Positions 44,894 through 56,722 are shown, numbered from the stretch's first letter. The stretch: 64,000 nucleotides of DNA from Lycium barbarum (GCF_019175385.1 NC_083339.1:31897637-31961636); one strand, 5' to 3'. A program made the numbers and translations. Notes: generated from the sequence alone by a model not told the origin.

Positions 44894-46494
44894 CAGGTTA
44901 TTACAGGAGATTTGTGGAGAAGTTTGCTTCGATTTCAGCGCCTTTGACAAGGCTGACTCAGAAGGGAGCTAAGTTCCAGTGGTCTGACACTTGTGAACGG
45001 AGCTTCCAGTTGCTGAAGGAGAAGCTGACTTCAGCCCCAGTCCTGACTCTTCCAGAGGGACCGGACGGGTATGTTATTTATTGTGACGCTTCTGGCATGG
45101 GGTTGGGCTGTGTATTGATGCAGCACGGCAGAGTTATAGCGTATGCTTCCCGGCAGCTCAAAAAGCATGAAAAGAATTATCCTACCCACGATCTGGAGCT
45201 CGCAGCGGTAATTCATGCTTTGAAGATATGGAGACACTATTTATATGGCGTTCATGTGGATATCTATACTGATCATAAGAGTCTCCAGTATATTTTCAGA
45301 CAGAGAGAGCTTAATTTGCGGCAGCGGAGGTGGCTGGAGCTTCTGAAAGATTATGACGTGGATATTCTGTATCATCCGGGTAAAGCTAATGTTGTTGCAG
45401 ATGCGCTCAGTCGGAAGTCTATGGGCAGTCTGGCCGATTTACAGCCAGACAGGAGAGAGATAGCCCGTGATATTCAGCAGTTGGCTAGTCTCGGGGTTCG
45501 TCTGGCCGATTCTGGAGATACACGGATTTCTGTTCGAGGGGTTTCTGAGTCATCCATCAGGGACGATATTAAGCGGCGGCAATACGAAGATCCCGTCTTA
45601 GCTCGGTACAGGGACACAGCCTATGATAAGGAGAGGACTCCGTTCGAGTTTTCACCGGACGTCACTTTGTTATACAGAGGCAGGTTGTGTGTACCTGATA
45701 TTGCAGGCCTTCGGCAGCAGGTTATGAGCGAGACACATTATGCTCGCTATTCGGTCCATCCTGGGTCTACGAAGATGTACCATGACCTCCGATGCTTATA
45801 CTGGTGGGACGGTATGAAGCGGGATATTGCAGAGTTCGTCGCCCAGTGTCCTAATTGTCAGCTGGTCAAGATTGAGCATCAGAAGCCGGGTGGACTATTG
45901 CAGGAAATGGAGATTCCGACTTGGAAGTGGGAGGTTATTAATATGGACTTCATTACAGGTTTGCCTCGCACTTCACGGAAGTATGATTCCATCTGGGTCG
46001 TTGTTGATAGGCTGACGAAATCAGCCCATTTTCTTCCCGTCAGGACTACTTATTCCGCCGAGGATTATGCCAGGCTCTATATTAGAGAGATTGTGAAGCT
46101 TCACGGAGTTCCTCTATCTATTATTTCTGACAGAGGCGCCCAGTTTACGGCGCATTTCTGGAGGTCTTTTCAGGAGGGACTAGGGACTCAGGTGAGTCTG
46201 AGCACAGCATTTCATCCTCAGAGCGACGGACAGGCCGAGCGCACTATACAGACGCTGGAGGATATGTTGCGGGCCTGCGTTATTGATTTCAGAGGCAGCT
46301 GGGATGATCACTTGCCGTTGATTGAGTTCGCATATAATAATAGTTACCATTCCAGCATCCAGATGGCTCCATACGAGGCTTTATATGACAGAGTTGGTTG
46401 GCCCAGATATGGTCCAGTAGGCCGTGGACAAATGAAAACTTATTCGGGAGCGACTGTTGGCAGCCCAGAGTCGACAGAAGTCATACGCGGATAA
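44845..46494 (+). pseudogene. C pol, second part: RNase H and integrase
   Basis: This is the frame after the shift near 44855. RNase H residues D ([10 protein letters not shown] about 45085), E (DLELAA) and D (YTDHKSL) are present. The integrase zinc region (HPGSTKMYH ... CPNC) and catalytic D (NMDFITG about 45940), D (SDRGAQF about 46129) and E (GQAERTIQ about 46228) are intact. After YEALYD, about 46385, several tens of bases expected from A1 are missing and the reading is scrambled to a TAA at 46494. The element is therefore not autonomous. Confidence 0.92.
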
Positions 46495-47011
46495 ACGGCG
46501 TCGACCGTTGGAGTTTCAGGTAGGCGATTGGGTATTTTTGAAGGTATCGCCTATGAAAGGCGTGATGCGGTTCTGCAGAAAGGGTAAGCTCAGTCCACGT
46601 TATATTGGGCCTTATCAGATTGTTCGGAAGGTTGGAAATGTCGCCTATGAGTTAGATTTGCCATCCGATCTGGAAGCGGTACATCCGGTATTTCATGTCT
46701 CTATGCTCCGCAAATGCATTGGTGACCCTTCCAGAATATTTCCTACTGATGATATTCAGGTGATGGAGCAACTATCGTACGAGGAGCAGCCCGTATCTAT
46801 TTTGGATCGTCAGGTAAGGAGGCTCCGGAATAAAGATGTAGCCTCTGTTAAGGTACTGTGGCGGAACGATAATAGGGAGAGAATGACATGGGAGGCCGAA
46901 GAGGAAATGAAGAAGAAATATCCTCAATTGTTCCCTATGCCCGCAGGTAATCTTGAATCCCTGCTTAATTTCATTTCAATGCCAATCGTATGTCATATGT
47001 GTTGTTTGTAA
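46457..47011 (+). pseudogene. C pol, third part: integrase C-terminus and chromodomain
   Basis: The reading continues the A1-like integrase end in a third frame: [10 protein letters not shown], then FHVSMLRKC, then a chromodomain-like ILDRQVRRLRNK ... MTWEAEEEM near 46798-46912. The end corresponding to A1's stop lies near 46940. The frame runs on to 47011 through unrelated residues, so the last 20 or so codons are probably not original. Confidence 0.88.
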
Positions 47012-47057
47012 CCATGAACTCCCCCAAAGTGTTTTCAAACCCTATAAGATTAATTTT

Positions 47058-47092
47058 ACATTCGAGGACGAATGTTCTAAAGGGGGGGAGGA
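47058..47092 (+). promoter_or_regulatory. C pre-PPT palindrome and polypurine tract
   Basis: ACATTCG-AGGA-CGAATGT (47058-47075, 7-bp arms) and a purine tract with G7 (47079-47092) abut the 3' LTR start. Confidence 0.88.
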
Positions 47093-49687
47093 TGTTATAA
47101 CCCGTGTTTTCACACGTTTGGAAAAAATTCGACAAATAATGGATTCTTGAGATATGAGGTCAAATTTGATATTTTGTTGAACATAGGAGTTATGCATGAA
47201 AGAATAGAATCATGAAAGTGTGGGACGAGGCTAAGGGCAATTTTGGAATTTTGAAAATTAGTTTCGGGAATTACAAAACATGGACTATAAGTCATTGGGC
47301 CAAAAATAATGGAATGGAATTTAAGGCCCAATGCATTGGAGTGGCCGGCCATGGTGTGGCCCAAGCCCAAAATTTTTATTAAATTTCCATGTGAATTAAT
47401 TAACATAAGACCTTGATCCAAGCCCATTTTATTAGTTGGTCATGTGCTTGGTCATGTGACCAAGTCTTCTTAATATATGATTAGAAGGTTCAAGACTTTA
47501 GAAGCTAGATCAAAAAAATCAAGAACAAGAGAAAGAGCAAGGAGGCTCTCGGGTTTGGCCTAGAAAATTAGGTACCAAAAATATTGCTCCAAAAATTTAT
47601 TTCTTGTTGATTCCCTACTAAGTCAAGGTTCCTTTGTAACTTGGTGTAGTTGGATTGGAGTGGGGAGCATTAGAATCACCAAAGTAATCATACCTCCAAG
47701 TGAAGAAGACTTGAAGAAAAGGTAAGAATTTCTACCTTTTTATTGTGTTGTTGAGTTTTGTTTGTGTTGTAGTATGTAGAAATGTGTTGATTGTATGAAG
47801 AAATGGAAGTTTGCAAAGTGGGTGTGTGTTGTAGGTGTGTAGCCGTGAGTGTGTCTATGTTGTATAGCCAAAATGTATTGAATTCATGTTATATTCTAGT
47901 TGTGATTGTGATGAAATGAATATTGGGATTGAAAGTTGAATGATTTAGTTGAAGTTCTTAAAAGAGGCTTATGGCCGTGTGGTATATTGGATTTGGAATG
48001 GAATGGATCAAGTTTGTTTAATGTGTTAGTTGTGTTATTGTGATGCTTGATATGTAAATGAAGTTAGAATGATATAAGTTTGTATTGAATTGGAATGTAG
48101 AAACTTATGTCGTTTTAGTATGATTTTTCCGACATTAAGGAAATGAAGTTGTTTGGTTGAGAATTATGATGATCATTGATGAATTTGGAAGTTGGAAACA
48201 TGTTATGAAGTTGTATGCCAAAGATTTGATGTTTTGCGTAGGTTATGATTTTGGCGGAAGGTTGTATATCATGTATATCGAGTGTATATCTTAAGGCAAA
48301 CGATATGAAATGTTTCTAGAACTATATGGTGATGATCTTGATTGTTGATGAATGTGGAATTATTGATATTAGTTGAAAGTTTGGGTTGAAATGAAGGTTA
48401 TGTCAACTTGTGAGAAAAATGTCTAGTTGAAGGATATTTGTGTTCTTAATGTTCTTTGTTGATGTTAATGTTGTCGTTTGGGTTGTTGTTGATGATTTCT
48501 AGCCGAGTTGAATTCTCGGGGTGCCATATATATAGGGGAAGTGCTGCCGAAATTTCGGTAGCCAAATATGCATTAAATGGAAACTTTGGTATTCATAGCT
48601 TACAATTGGTAAACTTGACCAATTGCAGTTTTTCGACGAAACGGGAAGTGAGTTTGGAAAGGCTTAAGGAGCGTGAAAGGTATGTAAAGCAACCCCAATT
48701 CTTCCCTTGGCATGCCCTTAGTGTGTTAGGGTCGGATCTGGGCCTCGAAGGACCTCTTGGCCCTCGGAATCCGCAAGAGAAAATTTCAGTTTTTCCTTCA
48801 GTAGAATTGAACCATTTTTATACGCTATTTCTTGGAATTATGCAATTTTGTTCCAAATTACTTGGAAAGTCATTGAATGTTTGTAGAACCTTTTTAGGTG
48901 ATACCATAAGCTTAGAGGGCATAATTTGAGCCCGCCGCCTTATTTGTCCCGAGGCGGGCCCACTATTTCCGGTTTTGCCCTTAATGTACTAAAGCTTCCT
49001 TTTTAAGCGATTTTTGAAAGAAATGTTTTGATTACCCTACTAATCGCTTAACAAATATTGTTTTAAATATTCTATTAAATATTATAAATTATTTTGACAC
49101 TCGGAATGACTTCAGGAAGGTTATATTTCTGTAATTTATTATGATATCCGAAATGCATCTATTATGATCCCGTCCGACTTCATTGGATTTGTTTATCTTT
49201 GATATGCCTCATCGAGTCTTTGAAACAATTTATGATATTTTTAAATTGCATTAGTCTCTCACTACTCCATTCGTGGATGTCCCAATGTTTCCCACACTGA
49301 GCCCGGGCCAGGATATGTTGTCAAGCGTAATTCTCTGCATTGTTCGCCGCGCCCCGATGTGAGGGGGCAGGTATACGCGTACATGGGTCTGTGGAGTATG
49401 ATGTGCCATGTCCGCCTATTCTGATCTGATCTGTTATGGCCATTCTGATATGACATTTTATGATACGGGGCCACGCCCCTTTTTCTGATTCCTCTGTATT
49501 GTGGCATCAGTGTCGGGAGGGTGACCACGTTCTGTCTGCCGAGTCCCGTGGCAGGGGTCGGATATGATATGACATATGTTTCTGTACACATTCTGTCTGT
49601 TTTGGAAATATGCATTTGACACTCCGGATTTTGTACTCATTTTCTGTAACCATTATGATTTGATTTCTGTGATTCCGCTTTACATAT

Positions 49688-49752
49688 TCAGTACATATTT
49701 CGTACTGACCCCCTTTCTTCGGGGGCTGCGTTTTTATGCCGCGCAGGTACAG
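49688..49752 (+). other. LTR hairpin module in C 3' LTR
   Basis: The same two perfect stems as at 42472-42509, followed by GCCGCGCAGGTACAGA. Confidence 0.8.
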
Positions 49753-49879
49753 ACGACAGGTTCGCTGATACACACGTTTAGGGTCCCGTTTCTGCTATTT
49801 TGGGGCGCTCTCTTCTTCAGAGCCCATCTTTTGGTACAGTCTGTCACTGATATCTGGATATGTACTTTGTTCAGGGTAT

Positions 49880-49898
49880 GACGGGGCCCTGTCCCGTC
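49880..49898 (+). other. GC-stem hairpin in C 3' LTR
   Basis: GACGGG-N7-CCCGTC is a perfect 6-bp stem. Compare AGCGGG/CCCGCT at 10455 and 1902. Confidence 0.68.
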
Positions 49899-50198
49899 TT
49901 ATGATTATGATATGTTCTGTAGAGGTCTGTGGATACATCTGTGTGGGTTCTGTACATATGTTTGGGATACTTTGCTTTATGATGGCCTTATCGGCCTATG
50001 TGTGCCAAGTCTGCTTATCTGCTAAATTCTGTGGCGTCCACTAATATTTTTATTATATTATTATTCTGTTAATATGTTAGTTTGGGTATCGGGTACGTAT
50101 AGGTGCCCAGCTCGGGCACTGGTCGCGGCCCACGGGGTTGGGTCGTGACACTAATTCTGTATTCATTTTCCATACTCCTTAATTCAGTTCCGATTTGG

Positions 50199-53100
50199 TG
50201 TCACACCCTAATCCCGCTAAGGTGTGATGGGCACCCGGCCCCATATCCGGAGCTGAGCGAACCCACAGACTCTTATTTTACACATAATCTCCTCGGACTC
50301 TGAAATTAATTAGTAGTGAAATACATAGTAAGCTTTCAAATCTTTCTTTCATCAATGTTTTCGAATCAGACAAAATATGTAATCCTACAGGGTTTATCAC
50401 ATAATACAAAATGACATATCGGCTGATGGAGCCGCTTACAAAACCGACATACTATACCCACGACTCTGTCTGCAAACTCTCTAACTTCGAACAAACATCA
50501 CAGCACATATACTCTGACTCGGCAACGCTCCAGGAGCAAATGGAGTTGCCAATCCAGCTGAAGCTTCTTCTAGCAAAGTCCCGTACTCATCTGGGTGTAC
50601 CTGCGTGGCATGAAACGCAGCCCCCGAAGAACAGGGGGTCAGTACGGAATATGTACTGAGTATGTAAAGCATGGAATACAACAAACATTATTATAATCGA
50701 AAGAAACGATACAAAAGTAAGTACACTTTCAGAATGCCAAAATACTTATTCTTCAGAATGCAAATCGTATATACTGATGCCATATGTCAGAAGAAGTACA
50801 GAAAGTAAGTAGGTCATCCAGAGTATCAAAATGTGTATTTTCCAAACACAGACCGCGCGTGCCAACAACGTATGTCATCATATACGTTTACACATAACTG
50901 ATTCATACGTAACATAATAGTGATGAGGAACGTACGACCCTATCCACAGATATAACATTTTAGTGCCGAGGAACGTTCGACCCGATCCACAAATGTATTT
51001 GCTGCGGAACGTACAGCCCGATCCATATACACATATTATATTGCTGTGTCACGTGCAGAAGGTTAGTACAGACATTAAGCACGATATGCAGAATAATAAA
51101 ACACTTACTGGGAACACGAATCATGCATGCCAAGAACGGTATCCGGCCCCTTACGGGACCCGGGGAAACGTGGCGCCACCCTGCCTTTGGCGCCACACAC
51201 ATCATACTCCAGAAGGTTTGCTCCGTAATCTCCGTCACACATCATAAGATCAGAACAAACATATACACATATATGGTTCGGCGAACCATGAACACATCAT
51301 AACACCGTAACACATCATACTCCGGAATACATATATGGCACCCGGCCCTCAAGCAAGGGAACCGGCGTACCATGCGCACGATATATACCGGCCCGGAACT
51401 CGGCGAAAGAAGTAATAATACATGCACGAGCAGAGTAGTGGAAAACTAAATGCACATAAATCAAGACTCGATATATACGTACCTATACCGACCTTTAAAG
51501 GATCTTAAACATGTTTCAAGTCGATCGGAGTTAGAATGTGAAAGTTACGGACATTTTTACCACAGAAACTATTACGAACGTTTCAAAGCAAATCCAATAT
51601 CTTTTACAAAAGTTAGGGACATTAAAATTTACAGAACCCTTTGAACGTTTCAGAAGCTTTCCTTGGAGAATCAAAACAATAGTCATATCAGGAGCTTTTC
51701 GCATCTCATTATGGATCAAATCAGATAGGTCTTTTGGAACCATACATACGTATCAAACATAGCAGACTATTTCCAAGAGTTGAGCACATTGATTCTTACA
51801 GAATTTCTTTAAGAACATGTCAAAAGTGCACACGAATCATAAACAAACTCGGAATCACAGAATAGAGTAACCCCAATGTACATATCAATATCATACCTTA
51901 CTTGGCTCTAGGACATGCCAAAGAAAGAAAGGGTAAGCCTTGTGTACCTGTCCCACGACCAACTAGCTACACTTATTTATCCAAAATTGCTAATCTACAT
52001 TCAAGAAAATTGACATAATTATTAGACTCGTCGACATACACTTGTCTTAGTCTTTCAAATGAATTCACTTATATTCTACCGAAATTTCGGCAGCATTTCC
52101 CCTGTAAATACACCATCCCCGAGAATCTAACTCGGCCAAAAATATACAACAACCAATCCGAGAATTTAACTCGGCCAAAATATCAACAACAATACCAACA
52201 ATCATACTAACAATTTCAACAATCAATTCAAAATATATTCTAATATTAACAACTCTTGTCGCATTATTCCACGACATTTTATCTATATTCAAGTCCATCA
52301 CATATATTCAAGAATACTTCAAACAATTCAACTAATATTCCAAACAACCCAACCAACATACCACTTCACCCAAAGCTTTCCAAATTCAACAAGAACACTA
52401 ACTACATTTCTTTTCTTCCAATTTCATAAACTATACCAACAATTCACATTAACTTCTAAAACAATTTTCCAACAATTACAACTTGAACTAGAATTATTAA
52501 ACTTCCATTTCTCATCATAGATTCCACACAACAACAATCAAATTACTAAATAAAATAATTGGTTTACCATTCTTACACCACACACCCATTCGGCCAAGCA
52601 CCAACACCCATAATTTCATGAATTTCATCCATTTCCACACTCCACAACATACATAATCACCCACAACATATAAGGAAAGGATTAAACCTTACCTTTTTCT
52701 CTTGATTTTTCACTTGGCTAGAATTTGTAACTTGTATGAATATATGTTTTTCTTGCTCCAATAACCACTTCACTTTGCTAAGGACCCTTCAATGAATTGT
52801 TTAGCTAGAAGAGAATAATTTTTTTGATAAAAATTTTCGAAGGTTCTTGTTGGATTTATCATGGCCGAATGGCCTTGGTTCTTTTTCTCCTTCTCTTTTG
52901 TTCTTTAGTCTTCTTGAAGTTTCTAGGAAGGGAATGAATAAGATGACTAATAAGTCATCTTTTGGACTTATAAAGTTTGTCCCCATATGGGCTTTGGCCC
53001 ATCTATTATGGACGGCCCAATGGCCCCCTTTAATTTCCAAGCCCCCTTTTTTTTTCACTTCATAAAAATTTATTTTTTTGAAATTCCAAATTTGCCCTTC

Positions 53101-53289
53101 GCCTTCCTCCATATTTCCACGAGTCATTTTGCGAATTTCCCCTTTTTACCCTTTGCCTTTCTTAATATTTCCACATCAAACATTTTCATAAACAACTCGT
53201 TCACTAAAATAATTTTGGAAAATAGTCTTGACTTTAATTTCTCGCAATCATCTTGAATTATCCGAATGTACGAAATGCGGGATATAACA
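50199..53289 (-). mobile_element. Solo LTR E, inserted in D
   Basis: It is flanked by a perfect TTTGG duplication (50194-50198, 53290-53294). On the - strand it runs TGTTATATCCCGC ... GGGTGTGACA, 3,091 bp, with no interior. It contains the hairpin module (50621-50659) and a donor-like AG/GTAAGG at 52692/52693 (- strand). Part of a catgcatgc-type low-complexity tract and CCGAACC-type repeats lie in 50880-51030. No gene lies in it. Confidence 0.93.
50621..50659 (-). other. LTR hairpin module in E
   Basis: C5-N8-G5 and TCAGTAC-N7-GTACTGA. The first loop is one base longer than elsewhere. Confidence 0.76.
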
Positions 53290-53320
53290 TTTGGATTACT
53301 GTATTTCATGCTTTACATAC

Positions 53321-53385
53321 TCAATACATATTTCGTACTGACCCCCTTTCTTCGGGGGCTGTGTTTCAGGCCCGCAGGTACAGAC
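53321..53385 (+). other. LTR hairpin module in D
   Basis: TCAATAC-N7-GTACTGA (one A-C mismatch) and a perfect C5-N7-G5 (53342-53358), then CCCGCAGGTACAGA. Confidence 0.74.
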
Positions 53386-53898
53386 GTTCGTTCTGGTGAC
53401 CCGCCAGTGTAGGACACTTATTCTGCTATTTGGATTACTCTTTTGATCCGGAGCTCATATTTTTGGTACATATCTTTTGTTATACATGTTTCTGTATATA
53501 TGACTATTTGGGGTACGGCGGGGCCCTGTCCCGTCATATGTTTCTGTTATGGTTTGTAGAGGCCTGTAGACATATATGTGGGTCATGGGTCGTGTTTGTC
53601 CGATTATGTCTGTGACTTGTGCCTTAAGCGGTCCCGTTTGCTATTATGGCCGAAACGGCCCATATGTTTATATATGTATGTATATTCGGGCGATGTGTAT
53701 TCCGCCAGCCTGCCGGCTTTTGTATGATATTTCTGTTACAGGTGACCGCTTAAGATGACGTTTGTTCTCAGTATCTGTGCAAAATAACGTATGTTAAACT
53801 TGGATAAGTCTTTGATATGTCGACTTGGTAAGCGAATGGGTTTGGGTGTCCAATTAGGACACTAGTCACGGCCCACGGGGCTGGGTCGTGACAACTTA

Positions 53899-54145
53899 CC
53901 TCTGTACTTGGTAACTGCCAATGTCATCGGTCATTTTCTTCTGTCGATGTCGTTCTTCAGCTGAAATCAAAGGTTAGTATAAGGAATTTCATTTCCTATG
54001 GCTGGGCTCTATCGCACGATCTTAGATATGAAAGAAAGGTAACATCCTAAAGGTCCTGTAGTTTCTTGTTTATAGATGTGGTGCACAACACACCGATAAA
54101 CAAGACTCTACTAGAAACGGTCTGTAGACACTCCGAGGATGAACT
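53899..54145 (-). other. B 5' leader
   Basis: About 250 bp between the D insertion and the primer site. The part nearest the primer site matches the leaders of T and F (tRNA-like word order, CTCTACTAGAAACGG), but no gag start follows. Confidence 0.7.
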
Positions 54146-54157
54146 GCTCTGATACCA
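54146..54157 (-). promoter_or_regulatory. B primer-binding site
   Basis: The - strand reads TGGTATCAGAGC (initiator tRNA-Met), 4 nt from the LTR end. Confidence 0.92.
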
Positions 54158-54566
54158 CTTTTGTCACGACCCAACCCCGTGGGCCATGACTAGTGCTCGA
54201 ACTGGGCACCCGTATACGAACCTGTTACATATAATCAAACTGAATCTATGAGTAGTATGGAAACTTGCAGAAGAACTACAATGGTTCATAACGTCGCCAT
54301 ATATATATATTCAGATAAACTGTCTCCCGAGGAGTCACAACTGATCAAATCATAAAGGGATACGCAAGCCAACGAGGCTGCCACTACACATCAACATTAT
54401 GTCATATGCAAGCCGACAAGGCTGCCACTACAGACGGACATCATATCATAGCACATCGGATAGACACAGCTGAACAGAACTTATACACCACCCACACATA
54501 TGTCTACAGACCTCTAAGAGTACGAATAGCGAAATATGACGGGACAAGGCCCCGTCGTACCCTTGG

Positions 54567-54570
<4 letters not shown>

Positions 54571-54610
<40 letters not shown>
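54571..54610. repeat. (AT)20 microsatellite in B 5' LTR
   Basis: Longer than the matching tract at 31267-31291. Confidence 0.9.
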
Positions 54611-54612
<2 letters not shown>

Positions 54613-54733
54613 TAAGATCTTTACCAAAAGTCTAAACTCCGGAACAACGGAGCTCTCCAAGACAGCTGAATAGAAGTCCTATGCTGAAGAGTCACCAAAC
54701 CGACTATCTGTACCTGCGGGCATGAAACGCAGC

Positions 54734-54771
54734 CCCCCGAAGAAAGGGGGTCAGTACGGAATATGTACTGA
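54734..54771 (-). other. LTR hairpin module in B 5' LTR
   Basis: C5-N7-G5 and TCAGTAC-N7-GTACTGA, both perfect. Confidence 0.78.
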
Positions 54772-55038
54772 GTATATAAAGCATGAAATACAGTAAAAAG
54801 GATCATAACTGAAATAAGGAGTACAGAAAACAAGTACAATGTCCAGAATACCAAAACACTTTCCTTTGAAACATAAATCATGCATGTCAATATCATATAT
54901 CATACCCGGCCCATTATGGGACTCGGTGACATAATCATATCATCATCATATACATATATACCGTACCCGACCCTCTAGTGAGAGACTCGGTGAATAAAGT
55001 CATCATATGCCCTCCTGGCCGCCATAACATATCATCAT

Positions 55039-55042
<4 letters not shown>

Positions 55043-55105
<63 letters not shown>
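55043..55105. repeat. (AT)~31 microsatellite in B 5' LTR
   Basis: More than twice the length of the partner at 31729-31757. The adjacent CAGTACCCGG of the partner is also lost. Confidence 0.9.
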
Positions 55106-55108
<3 letters not shown>

Positions 55109-56722
55109 ACCCTTTAGTGAGGGACTCGGTGAACAATGTAGTGAAACTGTGCACGATAACATACCCGGCCCGGGACTCGGTGAAAAACATTTTGAGGCAT
55201 GTACGAGCAGAGTAGTGAGAAACCATATGCAATTTAAATCATTATCAAGACTCAAACAGAATAAGAAGAAGAGATTAACACCTGAGTATCAGTAGCGACA
55301 ATTATATCAAGTATCCCTCGAATGTCATCATAGTTCATATCAAAAGATTCTTAGGAATCGTAGACACATATCAATATAGTGTGAAATAGCTTATAGAAGT
55401 CAGAGACATTAGTTATCGTAGAGTTTCTAGGAATAGGGGCTTATATATGTCGACTATTATCCAACGTATAGGAAACTGGAGAGGGAAGCTCAATCACTTA
55501 AGAGCTCTAACATCAAGAAGTGAATAAGAATCATGAATCACACTCAAGACTTATGAATAGGATTACCCCAAAGCTCATATCATTCATCACTTAATTCTAA
55601 GACATGCCAAAAGAAAGAAGGGACATCTTTACATACCTGTTTAACGACTATTCGCAAATCCGTTCTCTTTGTCGCCCCCTTTAGCCTATTTAACGTCAAA
55701 GTAACGTTATCGTTAGTAACTACACTTTCTAGTTCATAAATCCGTAGCCCATCCCTTATAGAACTTATTCTTTAACTTATACATTCTCGTTTAGGGTTTT
55801 TCATTATTAAGGATTTAACGAAAATCGGGCAGCATTTTCCCTATATATTCGCCTAACCCAAATTTCCAATTATTCTCCTGTTAACACAGAAATACCAAAA
55901 AAAGAAATATATATATATATATATATATAATTCTCACAATTCAGCCCATAACAATTCTAACAACCCAACAACCTTTCTAAATCCATTTCAATCCACAATT
56001 TTCATATAACAACAATTTCATGCATTTTCTAAATTCCAATTTCGTCCAATCCAATTTTAATCCTTCCATTACAACATCATTAACATAATTACACCATAAA
56101 ATAAGAAAATCTTACCTTAATTTTCTCGGAGGATTTTCTACTTTTAATTGCTCCAATTTCGCAATTTCTTCTTCCTCGATTCAATATCCAATGTTGCTAT
56201 CACCTCCTTGAACTTGTAGTGCACTTGAAATTTACTCAAAACAATTAAAATCAAAACTTTTCCCATCAACCATGGCTGGCCGAGAGCCAACATCCATGGT
56301 TCCTATGTTTTTTTTTTTTTTTGTTTCAATTAGGATTCTTAGTGAAGAAGACAATGCTCATTAGTCATCCTTGCTATTTATGGGCAGCCAACTAATAGGG
56401 CACGTGTCCCACTAGCATGCCCACATTTTGTATTATATTTTTTTATTTTTTTAATAATTAAATCAGGTGGGGCCTACAATAATAATTAAGTTAATTAATT
56501 TAATTAATCACTAATTCTTACTTAGTAATGTAATCATAATTAATTAATCCCTAATCTCCAATAATATTTTTACACTAAATAAAATTTATAAACAATTTAT
56601 GTTTTAATTAAAATTGAAAATTAAAGATTTCTATTTCGTGTCCGAAAATAACTCCGCCTTTAACTTGAGTCGATTTGCTTGCGAATAATTCGACGTATAA
56701 ATATACGGGGTATAACAGATAC

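Larger units (their letters stand above)
39878..50150 (+). mobile_element. Ty3/gypsy chromovirus C, youngest coding element
   Basis: It is flanked by a perfect CTAAT duplication (39873-39877, 50151-50155). The order is 5' LTR (3' end missing), gag (N-terminus missing), protease, RT, RNase H, integrase, chromodomain, palindrome, polypurine tract and complete 3' LTR. About 0.35 kb of LTR end, the primer site and the start of gag were removed by one deletion at about 42591. The two LTRs differ at only about a dozen positions in 2.7 kb by eye, so the insertion is recent. The coding region nevertheless has a frameshift and an integrase deletion. Confidence 0.95.
47093..50150 (+). mobile_element. 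C 3' LTR, complete
   Basis: It is 3,058 bp, from TGTTATAACCCGTG to GGGGTTGGGTCGTGACA. It contains the donor-like site near 47721, AGGTATGTAAAGC near 48679, the hairpin module (49688-49725), the acceptor-like box GCCGCGCAGGT and the GC hairpin (49880-49898). It shows what the truncated 5' LTR lost. Confidence 0.95.
37606..53893 (+). mobile_element. Solo LTR D, hosting C and E
   Basis: It is flanked by a perfect ACTTA duplication (37601-37605, 53894-53898). Its parts are 37606-39877, 50156-50198 and 53295-53893, about 2.9 kb in total. It starts TGTTATATCCCG and ends GGGGCTGGGTCGTGACA, closely resembling F's LTR (58540-61503). It has no interior of its own. It contains a G25 tract, a GGCCGGCC motif near 37848, a donor-like AG/GTAAGAAT at 38183/38184, an AGGTATGTAAAGC near 39015 and the hairpin module (53321-53358). 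Confidence 0.92.
18946..56717 (-). mobile_element. Element B: two LTRs and a gene-less interior (LARD-like)
   Basis: It is bounded by a perfect 5-bp duplication GATAC (18941-18945, 56718-56722). Read on the - strand the order is 5' LTR (56717-54162), primer-binding site, interior, palindrome, polypurine tract and 3' LTR (33374-18946, interrupted by T). With nested elements removed, the interior is about 4.5 kb and has no gag, protease, RT or integrase motif that I can find. All cis signals for replication are present, so it would depend on proteins from an autonomous relative. LTRs of 2.5 kb and a non-coding interior fit the LARD class. The LTRs match S2. Confidence 0.88.
54162..56717 (-). 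mobile_element. B 5' LTR
   Basis: It is 2,556 bp and complete, the partner of 18946-19034 plus 30946-33374. It contains expanded AT tracts, the hairpin module (54734-54771), the GC hairpin GACGGG-N7-CCCGTC (54538-54556) and a donor-like AAG/GTAAGATTTT at 56115/56116 (- strand). Confidence 0.93.
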
